From VRUE01 sp963705635 (GTDB lineage: Bacteria; Actinomycetota; Thermoleophilia; Solirubrobacterales; 70-9): a stretch of DNA of 64,000 nt. Made by a program: the position numbers and the translations under genes. Position 1 is the stretch's first letter. Every line of letters starts with the position of its first letter. The DNA is taken from NCBI GenBank assembly GCA_963705635.1, contig CAVPKH010000004.1, positions 744,001 to 808,000 of the forward strand, in the 5' to 3' direction. Below, piece after piece: positions 48,618 through 57,337 of the stretch. Under the pieces are notes generated by a model. It saw only the letters and a list, made by a program, of their open reading frames with translations, was not told the origin of the DNA and did not search any database.

Positions 48618-49992
48618 CGCCGGCCCGCCCGGCCTGGCGGCGAAGCTGCTCGGCTTCAGCGAGGAGCTGCGCAGCGAGGGGGTCGCGATCGGGACCTCGG
48701 AGATCCTCGATGCCTTCGCGGCGCTGGACCAGGTGCCGTGGACCTCGCCGGACGATTTCCGCGAGGCGCTGGCGACGACGATCGCCAAGTCCCAGGAGGA
48801 CCGCCGCCTCTTCGAGCTGCTTTTCGAGCGCTGGTTCTTTCGCGCCGCCGAGGCGGAGGCGGTCGAGCGCGGCATCGAGGAGACCGCGCAGCGCCACGAG
48901 GGCGGCGAGCGACTCGACATCGACGAGCTGCGCGAACAGGTGCGCCAGGCGATCCTCGAGGGCGACGAGGACCAGATGCGCGACCTGGCACGGCTGGCGA
49001 TCGCCGCCTTCGGCCGCCAGGGGGAGGGATCGGGCGTGGTCGGCGTCGACGTGCAGCGGATCCGCCGCACGCTGGGCCTCTCGGCCGGGCCCCAACCCGC
49101 CGCCGAGGACGGCGCCGCCGAGCTGCCGCCGATCGACCGCGACCAGCTCAACCGCTTCGAGCGCCACCTGCGCCGTGAGCTCGAGCGTGACCTGATCGAG
49201 CGCACCTCGACCCTGCCGCCGTCGCGGCCGCTGGCCGAGCTCGACCGCGCCCTGCCGACTAGCCCGACCCAGGACCTCGCCGCCGTGCATCGCGCCGTCT
49301 CCCAGATGAAGCGGCGACTGGCGACGCTGGGACAGGAGCAGCGCGGGAAAAACAGGGGGCGATCGATCGACGTGCGGCGCACGATGCGCGCCTCGCTGGA
49401 GACCGGCGGCGTGCCGATGCACCTGCGCTACCGGCCGAAGCGGCCGCGGCGGCCGGAGATCTACGTGCTCTGCGACGTCTCGACCTCGGTCACCTCGGCC
49501 AGCGTCTTCTTCCTCTCCGTCCTGCACGCCCTGCACGACTCCTTCCGCAAGCTGCGCAGCTTCGTCTTCATCGAGCGCATCTCCGAGGTGACCGACGTCT
49601 TCGAGCACGAGCGCGACTTCCGCGTCATCGCCCAGCGCATCTCCAGCGAGGGCGGCGTCGCCGACGTCTCCGGCTACACCGACTACGGCCGCGTCTGGCT
49701 CGAGTTCCTCGGCGAGATCTCCGACGAGCTCGACCCGCGCTCGACCGTGATCGTGCTCGGCGACGCCCGCACCAACGGCCGCGAGCCCCACGCCGAGGTC
49801 TTCGCCCAGGTTGCCGAGCGCGCCGGCCGGCTCTTCTGGCTCAACCCCGAGCCGAAGCTCTACTGGAACTACGGCGACTCGGTGATGGCCGCCTACGAGC
49901 GCTACTGCGACGGCGCCTTCGAGTGCTGGACAACCCGCCACCTGGAGAACTTCGTAAACGTAGTAGCCGGCGGCGTCCCCGCAGCCGACTGA
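48589..49992 (+). CDS. VWA-domain protein (CoxE-like)
   Basis: 467 aa from TTG 48589. The C-terminal von Willebrand A domain (about 290-460) has a MIDAS DxSxS in LCDVSTSVTSA, a Thr in SGYTDYGRVW, and an Asp in VLGDARTNG. The N-terminal 280 residues are helical and charged, as in CoxE proteins. Together with the MoxR ATPase it likely forms a metal-insertion or complex-assembly chaperone pair. No carbon monoxide dehydrogenase genes lie in the window, so the client is unknown. Confidence 0.92.
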
Positions 49993-49995
49993 CGG

Positions 49996-50042
49996 TTCCG
50001 GTGCGCCTTATGCGGCCATACGCCACAAAAGGCGCACCGGAA
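49996..50042. repeat. 14-19-14 hairpin after the VWA gene
   Basis: Perfect 14-bp arms 49996-50009 and 50029-50042 enclose a 19-nt loop. Read on the minus strand the loop contains TATGGCCGC in the same register as the hairpin at 20360-20406. It is 3 nt after the VWA stop, so a terminator role is likely, but no U-tract follows. Confidence 0.7.
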
Positions 50043-50099
50043 GGGATGACGCGGTTGGCCTCGTAATCATCTGCACAAACCCGCGACCTAGGGGGAGAG

Positions 50100-50726
50100 A
50101 TGCCACCGTCCTACCCAGTCTCGTTCTCAGTCGACTATCCGGAGCGCGAGCTCAACCGGCTGTCGACCTTCTTCCGCATATTCGCCGTGATCCCGATCGC
50201 GATCGTCGCGGGGCTACTGCCAGGCTCGGAGCTCGCCGGCAGCGCCGGCGGCGAAGGCTACGGCGGCGCGATCGCCGCCGGCAGCATTATCTTCGTGCCG
50301 ATCCTGCTGATGCTGCTGTTTCGGAAGGTCTACCCGCGCTGGTGGTACGACTGGAACCTGGAACTGCTGCGCTTCGGCAACCGGATCGGCGTCTACGTGC
50401 TGCTGATGGACGACGAATATCCCTCGACCGAGAAACAGCAGGCGGTCCACCTCGACTTCGCCTACCCCGACGCCGAGCAGCTGCAGCGCGGCATGCCGCT
50501 GGTCAAGTGGCTGCTGGCGATCCCGCACTACATCGTGCTCTTCTTCCTCTACATCGGCGTCTTCTTCGCCGTGATTTTCGCCTGGTTCGCGATCCTCTTC
50601 ACCGGGCGCTACCCGCGCGGGATCTTCAAATTCGTCGAGGGCACGATCCGCTGGCACAACCGCGTCATCGGCTACGCCTTCGCCCTGGTTACCGACGACT
50701 ACCCGCCCTTCCGCCTCTCGGCCTAG
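50100..50726 (+). CDS. DUF4389-type membrane protein
   Basis: 208 aa from ATG 50100, preceded by GGGGGAGAG. Three to four membrane segments (FFRIFAVIPIAIVAGLLPG, AAGSIIFVPILLMLLF, LFFLYIGVFFAVIFAWFAILF). Characteristic features are YPVSFSVDYPERELNRLSTFFR at the start, the repeated RYPRG-type loops and the ending RVIGYAFALVTDDYPPFRL, all diagnostic of DUF4389. Function unknown. Confidence 0.88.
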   Translation: MPPSYPVSFSVDYPERELNRLSTFFRIFAVIPIAIVAGLLPGSELAGSAGGEGYGGAIAAGSIIFVPILLMLLFRKVYPRWWYDWNLELLRFGNRIGVYVLLMDDEYPSTEKQQAVHLDFAYPDAEQLQRGMPLVKWLLAIPHYIVLFFLYIGVFFAVIFAWFAILFTGRYPRGIFKFVEGTIRWHNRVIGYAFALVTDDYPPFRLSA

Positions 50727-50731
50727 AGCTC

Positions 50732-50781
50732 CCGCCGCCGGGGCAATTCCGCCCTACCGGGAGATTCAGTCCCGGCGGCGG
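50732..50781. terminator. Hairpin in the DUF4389 / Rrf2 convergent gap
   Basis: An 11-bp perfect stem CCGCCGCCGGG (50732-50742) pairs with CCCGGCGGCGG (50771-50781) around a 28-nt loop. It is placed between converging stops, so it can serve both genes. Confidence 0.65.
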
Positions 50782-50786
50782 TCGAT

Positions 50787-51242
50787 CTAGCGGGCGGCCC
50801 AGGCGTCGGGGGAGGCCGCCAGGGCCTCGACCTCGCTGGGGAGCTGGCCGCTGACCAGGTCGGCGAGGGTGACGTGCTCAACGACCGTGCGGAGGCTGGC
50901 GCGGACGGCGATCCAGACCTCCTGCAGGTGCTCGGCGTTGCCGCGGTACTCGATCGACTCGGGGGGGGTCGACTGGATGTGGGCGATCGGGCCCTCGACG
51001 GCGCGGACGATGTCGGCGATCGTCACCTCGTCCGCCGGCCGCGCCAGCCAGTAGCCGCCCTTGGCGCCGCGACGCGCCCGGACGATGCCGGCGTGCTTCA
51101 GCTCGAGCAGTATGTGCTCGAGGAACTGCAGCGGGATGTCCTGCGCCTCGGCGAGCTTCTCGCCCTTGACCGGGCCCTCTTCGGCGGCGGCCAGCTCGGC
51201 AGCCGCCCGCACCGCGTAGTCAGCCTTCGCAGAAACACGCAT
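50787..51242 (-). CDS. Rrf2-family transcriptional regulator without iron-sulfur cysteines
   Basis: 151 aa. The winged HTH KADYAVRAAAELAAAEEGPVKGEKLAEAQDIPLQFLEHIL is split over the two N-terminal helices, followed by KGGYWLARPADEVTIADIVRAVEGP, the Rrf2 signature. There is no Cys in the protein, so it cannot carry the [2Fe-2S] cluster of IscR or NsrR. It is more like CymR, which controls sulfur genes with CysK. It lies 18 bp after the TauE gene on the same strand. Confidence 0.9.
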   Translation of the reverse strand: MRVSAKADYAVRAAAELAAAEEGPVKGEKLAEAQDIPLQFLEHILLELKHAGIVRARRGAKGGYWLARPADEVTIADIVRAVEGPIAHIQSTPPESIEYRGNAEHLQEVWIAVRASLRTVVEHVTLADLVSGQLPSEVEALAASPDAWAAR

Positions 51243-51260
51243 AGGGATCTAGTTAATCAG

Positions 51261-52190
51261 TCAGCCCGTCAGATCAGGCGCCAGCGCCGCGGCGCGAGCG
51301 GCCGCTTGCGCTTCGCGCTCACGCCGCCTGTGCAGCCAGCGAGGCGCGGCGAGGATGGAGCCGAGGCCGATCGCCGCCACCGCCGCGGCTATCGGCCAGA
51401 CGGTGGGATCGCCCTTCTGGATCGTGACTATTCCGGAGCCGACCAGGACGAGGCCGAGGGCGGTGCGGATGAAGCCCTGCGGCGCCTTGTCGGAGAGCGC
51501 GGCGCCGATCACCACCCCGGGGACCGAGCCGATCAGGATGTTGGCGGCGAGGGTGAAATCGACGTTGCCGCCGATGATGTGGGCAATGCCGGCCGCCCAG
51601 AGCAGGATCGCGGCGTGGAAGACGTCGGTGCCGACCACCTTCTTCGGCGCCAACCGGTAGACGGCGATCAGCAGGATCGCGATCACCGTGCCCGAGCCGG
51701 CCGAGGTGATCCCGATCACGAAGCCGGTTGTGGCGCCGATCAGCACCGCGGCGACCTTGTGGCGGCGCTCGACCTCGAAGCGGTCGCGCTCGTCGACGAG
51801 GTTGCGCAGGATCAGCGCCCGGGCGAGGGTGATGATCCCGACCATCAGCAGGGTGCCGCCGAGCACCGCGTAGACCAGCGAGTCGAGCCGGTCTTCGCCG
51901 ATCTGGTTCTCCAGCACCGAGACGATCGCCACCCCGGTCACCGCCGCCGGCACGCTGCCCAGGGCCAGCCACTTGACCAGCTCCATGTTCACCGTCTTCA
52001 TCTTCAGATGGCGCCAGCCGCCAACCGTCTTGGTCACGGCCGAGTAGAAGATGTCGGTGCCGATCGCCGTCGTCGGCTGGATGCCGAAGATCAGGATCAG
52101 CAGCGGGGTCATCAGCGATCCACCGCCCATGCCGGTCATGCCGACGAGTACGCCGATTCCTAGTCCGAAGACGATGATTGCCGGGTCCAT
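51261..52190 (-). CDS. TauE/SafE-family sulfite/organosulfur exporter
   Basis: 309 aa with about eight membrane helices. The TauE signature MTGMGGGSLMTPLLILIFGI appears near the start and again as GITSAGSGTVIAILLIAV in the second half. GTDIFYSAVTKTVGG and VVGTDVFHAAILL are the paired conserved helices. It may export sulfite or sulfoacetate, or take up sulfur compounds. Pairing with a CymR-like Rrf2 regulator supports a sulfur role. Confidence 0.9.
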   Translation of the reverse strand: MDPAIIVFGLGIGVLVGMTGMGGGSLMTPLLILIFGIQPTTAIGTDIFYSAVTKTVGGWRHLKMKTVNMELVKWLALGSVPAAVTGVAIVSVLENQIGEDRLDSLVYAVLGGTLLMVGIITLARALILRNLVDERDRFEVERRHKVAAVLIGATTGFVIGITSAGSGTVIAILLIAVYRLAPKKVVGTDVFHAAILLWAAGIAHIIGGNVDFTLAANILIGSVPGVVIGAALSDKAPQGFIRTALGLVLVGSGIVTIQKGDPTVWPIAAAVAAIGLGSILAAPRWLHRRREREAQAAARAAALAPDLTG

Positions 52191-52221
52191 ATGAGTTCCG
52201 CGCGGGTTGCTTATCGACTTT

Positions 52222-52240
52222 CCTGACCCTTTTGGTCAGG
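52222..52240. promoter_or_regulatory. Palindrome in the TauE / ABC transporter divergent region
   Basis: CCTGACC and GGTCAGG form perfect 7-bp arms with a CTTTT spacer, 32 bp from the TauE start and 27 bp from the ABC ATPase start. A shared operator for both transcripts is the simplest reading; the Rrf2 protein is the nearest candidate binder. Confidence 0.6.
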
Positions 52241-52266
52241 AGCGCGGAGTGCGCCAGGATACCAAG

Positions 52267-53076
52267 ATGCCCACTGCAGAAGCCAAGGATTTCGCCGCCG
52301 GACGCGCATCGCCTGCCGCCGGCGCCTCGCTCTCGATCCGCGGCTTGTCCCACTCCTACGGCGAGCTGCGCACGATCGACCGGCTCGATCTGGAGGTCCC
52401 CGCACATGGGGTGCTCGGCCTGGTCGGTCCGTCGGGCTGCGGCAAGTCGACCCTGCTCGAGCTGATCGCCGGCCTGCAGGAACCGGAGCGGGGAGAGGTG
52501 GCGGTCGGCGGAAGGACCGGCGCTCCGGGCCGCCTCGCCGGCTGCGCCTTCATGCCCCAGCGCGACATGCTGCTGCCCTGGCTGAGGGCGATCGACAACG
52601 CGGCGCTGGCACTGCGCAACCGCGGCGTCCGCCGTGCCCAGGCCCGGCGCGAGGCGGGGCGGCTGTTCGAGCGCTTCGGCCTCGCCGGCTTCGAGCGCTC
52701 GACCCCCGCAGAGCTCTCCGGCGGAATGCGGCAACGGGTGGCCTTCCTGCGCACCCTCGTCGCCGGCAAGCCGGTGCTGGCGCTGGACGAGCCCTTCGCT
52801 TCGCTCGACGCGATCACCCGGGCCGAGATGCAGGAGTGGCTGGCCGCAGCGCTGAAGGCGGAGCCGCGCACGGTCGTCCTCGTCACCCATGACATCGAGG
52901 AGGCGCTCTACCTCTGCGACCGCGTCGCCGTGCTCTCGTCGCGGCCGGCCCGTCTTGTCGAGGACCTGGCAGCCGCCGCCCCACGGGCCGCCGACCGCGA
53001 CGCCGCCGTCACCGACCCCGAGTTCGTCGCGACGCGCGAGCGGGCGATGCGCGCCCTCAGAGAGGGCGCAAAGTGA
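52267..53076 (+). CDS. ABC transporter ATP-binding protein (nitrate/taurine/NMT1 type)
   Basis: 269 aa from ATG 52267. Walker A is GPSGCGKSTLLE, the Q-loop is FMPQRDMLLPWLRA, the signature is ELSGGMRQR, Walker B is VLALDEPFASLD, and the H-loop is VTHDIEEALYL. The DMLLPW motif is typical of the SsuB/TauB/ThiZ class. It energises the permease and binding protein that follow. The downstream gene overlaps it by 4 bp. Confidence 0.95.
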   Translation: MPTAEAKDFAAGRASPAAGASLSIRGLSHSYGELRTIDRLDLEVPAHGVLGLVGPSGCGKSTLLELIAGLQEPERGEVAVGGRTGAPGRLAGCAFMPQRDMLLPWLRAIDNAALALRNRGVRRAQARREAGRLFERFGLAGFERSTPAELSGGMRQRVAFLRTLVAGKPVLALDEPFASLDAITRAEMQEWLAAALKAEPRTVVLVTHDIEEALYLCDRVAVLSSRPARLVEDLAAAAPRAADRDAAVTDPEFVATRERAMRALREGAK

Positions 53077-53825
53077 AGCGCTGGCTCCTCCCCGCCCTGC
53101 TGATCGCGGCGCTGATCGGCGCCTGGCAGCTGGCCGCAAGCAGCGGCGCGCTCGCCGATGTCCTCGGCCTCAAAAGCTTCCTCGTGCCCTCGCCCGTCGA
53201 AATCGCGGAATCGCTCTGGCGGGAAAGATCGCTGCTCGGTGAAAACGCCTGGGTCACGCTCAAGGAGATGCTGCTCGGCTTTGGCTGCGCGGTGATCGCC
53301 GGCGTCGGGTTCGCGGTGGCGCTGCACCTCTCGGAGACGCTGCGACGCACCTTCTACCCACCGATGGTCGCCTCGCAGGCGATCCCGATCCTCGCCATCG
53401 CCCCCATTCTCGTCGTCTGGTTTGGCTACGGGATCGGCCCGAAGCTGTGGATCATCGCCCTCGTCTGCTTCTTCCCGATCGCCGTCAACACGCTCGATGG
53501 CCTGCGCTCGTTCGACCCCGAGGCGCCGAAGATGATGCGCACCCTCGATGCGTCGCGCGCTCAGATCCTCTGGCGCGTGGAGGCGCCCGCCGCCCTGCCC
53601 TTCGCCTTCAGCGGTGCCAAGATCGCCGCCGCCGTCACCGGGATCGCCGCCGTCTTCGGTGAGTGGGCCGGCGCTGAATCCGGGCTCGGGGTCCTGATCA
53701 GGCAGGACAGCGCCCAGTTGCAGACGGCGCGGCTCTTCGCCGACGTGGTGCTGGTCTCGGCGATGGCCCTCGCCCTCTTCGCCCTGCTCGCCCTCGCAGA
53801 GCGTCGCGTCGTCACTTGGCGATAG
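53073..53825 (+). CDS. ABC transporter permease
   Basis: 250 aa from GTG 53073. Six membrane helices. The EAA-loop region reads PKMMRTLDASRAQILWRVEAPAALPFAF (in part), the SsuC/TauC/ThiX-type cytoplasmic coupling loop, and PILAIAPILVVWFGYGIGPK is the family core. It forms the channel for the substrate bound by the next gene's product. Confidence 0.94.
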   Translation: MKRWLLPALLIAALIGAWQLAASSGALADVLGLKSFLVPSPVEIAESLWRERSLLGENAWVTLKEMLLGFGCAVIAGVGFAVALHLSETLRRTFYPPMVASQAIPILAIAPILVVWFGYGIGPKLWIIALVCFFPIAVNTLDGLRSFDPEAPKMMRTLDASRAQILWRVEAPAALPFAFSGAKIAAAVTGIAAVFGEWAGAESGLGVLIRQDSAQLQTARLFADVVLVSAMALALFALLALAERRVVTWR

Positions 53826-53834
53826 AAAGGAGGG

Positions 53835-54857
53835 ATGAAGCGCTCCCTCACCCCGGCGGTCGCTCTCGCCGTGGCCCTGCTCGCCCTGGCGCTCGGCCTC
53901 GCCGCCTGCGGCGAGAAGAGCGAGGATGTGAAGGGACAGCCGCAGCCCTTCAGCCTGACGCTCGATTTCTATCCCAACCCGGATCACGCCGGGATCTACA
54001 TGGCGCAGAAGCTCGGCTACTTCAGGGAAGCCGGCCTCGACGTCGACATCCAGACGCCATCGGATCCCGCGGCGCCGATCAAGCTGGTCGGAGCCGGGCG
54101 CAGCGACCTGGCGATCTCCTATGAGCCCGAGGTGCTGCTGGCCCGCGAACAGGGCCTCGACGTGACCGCGGTCGGCGCCCTGGTCAACCGGCCGCTGACC
54201 TCGATGATCTGGCTGAGGAAATCGGGGGTCAAGGGGGTCGGCGGCCTGCGCGGCAAGACGATCGCCACCGCCGGCATCCCCTACCAGGACGCCTACCTGA
54301 AGACGATCCTCTCCCGGGTCAACCTCACTCCCTCCGACGTCAAAGCGGTCAACGTCGGCTTCGGCCTGCTGCCGGCGTTGGTCGGTGACAGCGCCCAGGC
54401 GATGCTGGGCGGCTTCAGCAACGTCGAGGGAGTCGATCTGAGGCTGCGCGGAGAAAACCCCGTCGTCACCCCGGTCGACGAGCTCGGCGTGCCCACCTAC
54501 GACGAGCTGGTCCTGGTCGCCCAGGGCAAGCGGCTCGAGGAAGACCCGCAGGCGATCCGCCTCTTCCTCGCCGCATTGGCGCGGGGCACCGCAGCGGCCG
54601 CCGACGACCCTCAGGCAACGACCAAAGCGCTGCTGGAAGCCAACCCAGGCCTCGACCCGAAGCTGACCAAAGCCGAGGTCGCGGCGACGCTGCCGCTGCT
54701 CGACCCCGCCCGAGGCGGGCGCCCCTACGGCTACATGGACCCATCGCAGTGGCGCAAGTTCATCGGCTGGATGCGCGACAACGAGCTGATCTCGGCGCTG
54801 CCGCCAACCTCCAGCGTGCTCAGCAACGCCTACCTGCCGGGCGAGATCCCCGAATAG
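53835..54857 (+). CDS. ABC substrate-binding lipoprotein, NMT1/THI5-like
   Basis: 340 aa. Signal peptide with lipobox LGLAACG. The NMT1/THI5 signature LTLDFYPNPDHAGIYMAQKLGYF is followed by GRSDLAISYEPEVLLAREQGLDV and GLRGKTIATAGIPYQDAYL. This family binds pyrimidine precursors of thiamine, riboflavin-related or sulfonate-type ligands. There is no TPP or FMN riboswitch in the 76-bp upstream gap and the sulfur genes are divergent, so the ligand is open. Its last 28 bp overlap the convergent GGDEF-EAL gene. Confidence 0.92.
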   Translation: MKRSLTPAVALAVALLALALGLAACGEKSEDVKGQPQPFSLTLDFYPNPDHAGIYMAQKLGYFREAGLDVDIQTPSDPAAPIKLVGAGRSDLAISYEPEVLLAREQGLDVTAVGALVNRPLTSMIWLRKSGVKGVGGLRGKTIATAGIPYQDAYLKTILSRVNLTPSDVKAVNVGFGLLPALVGDSAQAMLGGFSNVEGVDLRLRGENPVVTPVDELGVPTYDELVLVAQGKRLEEDPQAIRLFLAALARGTAAAADDPQATTKALLEANPGLDPKLTKAEVAATLPLLDPARGGRPYGYMDPSQWRKFIGWMRDNELISALPPTSSVLSNAYLPGEIPE

Positions 54858-57124
54858 AGCGGCGAGCCTTCGCTCAGCAGGGCGGAGATCTTCTCCGCCG
54901 GCAGCGCCCGTGAGAAGAGGTGCCCCTGGGCGTAGTCGCAGCCGAGGCGGCTCAGCTCCGACAGCTGCGCCTCGTTCTCGACCCCCTCGGCGATGACGTC
55001 GAGCGAGAGGGCGCGGGCCATGCCGATGATCGCCTCGACGATCGCCGTGCGCTCCTGTTCGACCCCGAGAGCGTCGACGAAGGAGCGGTCGATCTTGAGC
55101 GCGTCGAAGGGGAAGCGGTTGAGGTAAGCGAGCGAGGAGTAGCCGGTGCCGAAGTCGTCGAGGACGAGGCCGACGCCGACCTCGCTCAGCGCCTCCAGGG
55201 TGGCGGTCGCCGTCGCCGACTCCTCGACCAGGACGCTCTCGGTGATCTCCAGCCGCAGGTGGACGGGATCGAGGCCGGCGCCGGAGAGGATCTCCTCGAT
55301 CGAGGCGGCGAGGTCACGGTGGGTCACCTGGCGAGCGGAGAGGTTGACCGAGACGTCGAAGGGCCGCTGATCGGGCCGCAGCAGGTGCCACTCGAGGATC
55401 TGGCGGCAGGCACTTTCCTGCACCCAGCGGCCGATCGGCTCGATCAGGCCGCTGTCCTCGGCGATCGGGACGAAATCACCCGGGTCGAGCAGGCCGCGCT
55501 CGGGGTGGCGCCAGCGGACCAGCGCCTCGAGGCCGGTGATCTCGCCGCTGCGCAGGGCGATCAGCGGCTGGTAGTGAAGCTCCAGCTCTTCGCGCTCGAG
55601 CGCGCGGCGCAGCTCGCGCTCGGTCTCCAGCCGGCGCAGCGCCCCCGCCCGCATCTCGGCGTCGAAGAGCTCGCAGCGGGCGCGGCCGCGTTCCTTCGCC
55701 CTGTACATCGCGGCGTCGGCGTCACGGATCAGCAGGTCGGCGTCGATCGGCTCACGGGTCGACGGCCGCGCCACGGCGATGCCGACGCTGGCGCTGACGA
55801 AGTGCTCGACGCCCCCCATCGCGTAGGGCTCGGCGAAAGCAGCGGCGATGCGATCGGCGATCGCCACCGCCTCGTCCTCGTCGGCAAGGCGATCGACGAG
55901 GATGCCGAACTCGTCGCCGCCGAAGCGGGCGACGATGTCCCCCGGCCGCAGGTGCGCGCGCAGGCGCGGCGCCACCGCGCGCAGCAGCTCATCGCCGGCG
56001 TGGTGGCCCATGCTGTCGTTGATCAGCTTGAAGTTGTCGAGGTCGAGGAAGAGGATCCCGACCGGGGAGCCGGAGACCGTGCTGCGGGTGAGCGCGTCGG
56101 CGAGCGCGTCGACGAAGCTGAGCCGGTTGGGCAGGCCGGTCAGCGGGTCGTGCAGGACGCGGTGGCGCAGCGCCTCGTCGGTGGCGTGCCGCTCGAAGGC
56201 GTCGGCGAGAACGTTGGCCGAGGCCTGGACGAAGTGGACGTCCTGGGGGGTGAAGCGGTTGGGCTCGGTCGAGTGCACGTCGAGGACGCCGAAGGGCCGC
56301 GCCTTGCCGTCGATCACGACCGCGAGACTGCTGCGCACGCCCATCACCCGCAGCGCCGGCGGCATCGAGAAGCGGCGCTCCGAGGACCAGTCGTCGACGA
56401 TCACGTGCAGGCCCGAGTCGAGCGCCGCGCCGGCGTGGGAGTCGCGCGCCGCCGAGGCGCGTCCGGAACCGACAACGCGGCCCTCGAGACCGGCGCGCAG
56501 CCCGAGGCGGCGGCCGTCGCGGCCGATCTCCCAGATGCAGGCAGCCTGCACGCCCTCGATCTCGGTCATCAGCGAGACCGCCTCGCCGATCAGCGGCTCG
56601 GGGTCGCCGTCCTTCAGCGCCCGCCCGCCGAGGCGGGCGACGGCTGCCTGCTGGGCGGCGGCTCGCTGCAGCTCCTGCTCGGCGATCTTGCGCTCGGTGA
56701 TGTCGTAGAGGACGCCGTGCCAGACGGGGGTGCCGGCTTCGTCGGGCTCGAGCACCGCCTCGTCGAGGATCCAGACGGTGTCGCCGTCGCGGGTGACCAT
56801 GCGGTAGTCGACCGGGGGCGGGTTGCGGGTGCCGATCGTCTTGCGGGTCTCCTGCGACAGCGCTCGCTCGCGATCCTCGGGGTGCAGCAGCTTCGCCCAG
56901 AGCTCCGGGTCGGCCAGCCACTCCTCCGGGGTGTAGCCAAGGATCTCCTCGATCTGGGGGCTGACGTAGCGCCAACGACCGTTCTCGCCGAGCTCGGAGG
57001 CGTAGACGATCGCGGGCAGGCGCTCAACCAGGCGGCGGTAGTCCTCGCCTCCCGCAGAGATCTGATCGAGGAACTCGTTGACTCGTTTGTCGGGCCAGCT
57101 TCCGCCCCGTTGCGAACTCTCCAT
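54830..57124 (-). CDS. PAS-GAF-GGDEF-EAL cyclic-di-GMP signalling protein
   Basis: 764 aa. PAS (about 30-150: PAIVYASELGENGRWRYVSPQIEEILGYTPEEW in part), GAF (about 165-310: GVQAACIWEIGRDG, VRSSLAVVIDG), GGDEF (about 325-490) with active RFGGDEFGIL, and EAL (about 505-755) with EALVRWRHP, DDFGTGYSSL and EGVENEAQ. Both catalytic motifs are intact, so the protein may both make and degrade c-di-GMP, switched by PAS/GAF input. No membrane segment is seen. The diguanylate motif has no obvious RxxD I-site upstream. Confidence 0.95.
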   Translation of the reverse strand: MESSQRGGSWPDKRVNEFLDQISAGGEDYRRLVERLPAIVYASELGENGRWRYVSPQIEEILGYTPEEWLADPELWAKLLHPEDRERALSQETRKTIGTRNPPPVDYRMVTRDGDTVWILDEAVLEPDEAGTPVWHGVLYDITERKIAEQELQRAAAQQAAVARLGGRALKDGDPEPLIGEAVSLMTEIEGVQAACIWEIGRDGRRLGLRAGLEGRVVGSGRASAARDSHAGAALDSGLHVIVDDWSSERRFSMPPALRVMGVRSSLAVVIDGKARPFGVLDVHSTEPNRFTPQDVHFVQASANVLADAFERHATDEALRHRVLHDPLTGLPNRLSFVDALADALTRSTVSGSPVGILFLDLDNFKLINDSMGHHAGDELLRAVAPRLRAHLRPGDIVARFGGDEFGILVDRLADEDEAVAIADRIAAAFAEPYAMGGVEHFVSASVGIAVARPSTREPIDADLLIRDADAAMYRAKERGRARCELFDAEMRAGALRRLETERELRRALEREELELHYQPLIALRSGEITGLEALVRWRHPERGLLDPGDFVPIAEDSGLIEPIGRWVQESACRQILEWHLLRPDQRPFDVSVNLSARQVTHRDLAASIEEILSGAGLDPVHLRLEITESVLVEESATATATLEALSEVGVGLVLDDFGTGYSSLAYLNRFPFDALKIDRSFVDALGVEQERTAIVEAIIGMARALSLDVIAEGVENEAQLSELSRLGCDYAQGHLFSRALPAEKISALLSEGSPLYSGISPGR

Positions 57125-57337
57125 TGCTGGCCTTATCGACGCCTGGCACGCGTCCTTGAGTTCGCATCCCGCTCACCCGCAGGGCAAGCCGCCTTCCCGG
57201 CCTACAGCCCGCCGCCAGCGCTGTCGACAGGGCGTCAGCGCCCATGGCTCCAGCACCAGAGGATCAGCTCTCCCGAAATGATAAAAACCGCCTTACTATG
57301 CGGTCGGTATTTTCCAAGCCGCTGGGAGGGGGACCCC

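Noticed and set aside
52191..52266. TPP or FMN riboswitch for the NMT1-type transporter
   Set aside because: The gap is only 76 bp and has neither the CUGAGA-type core nor an RFN-like block; it holds only a short palindrome.
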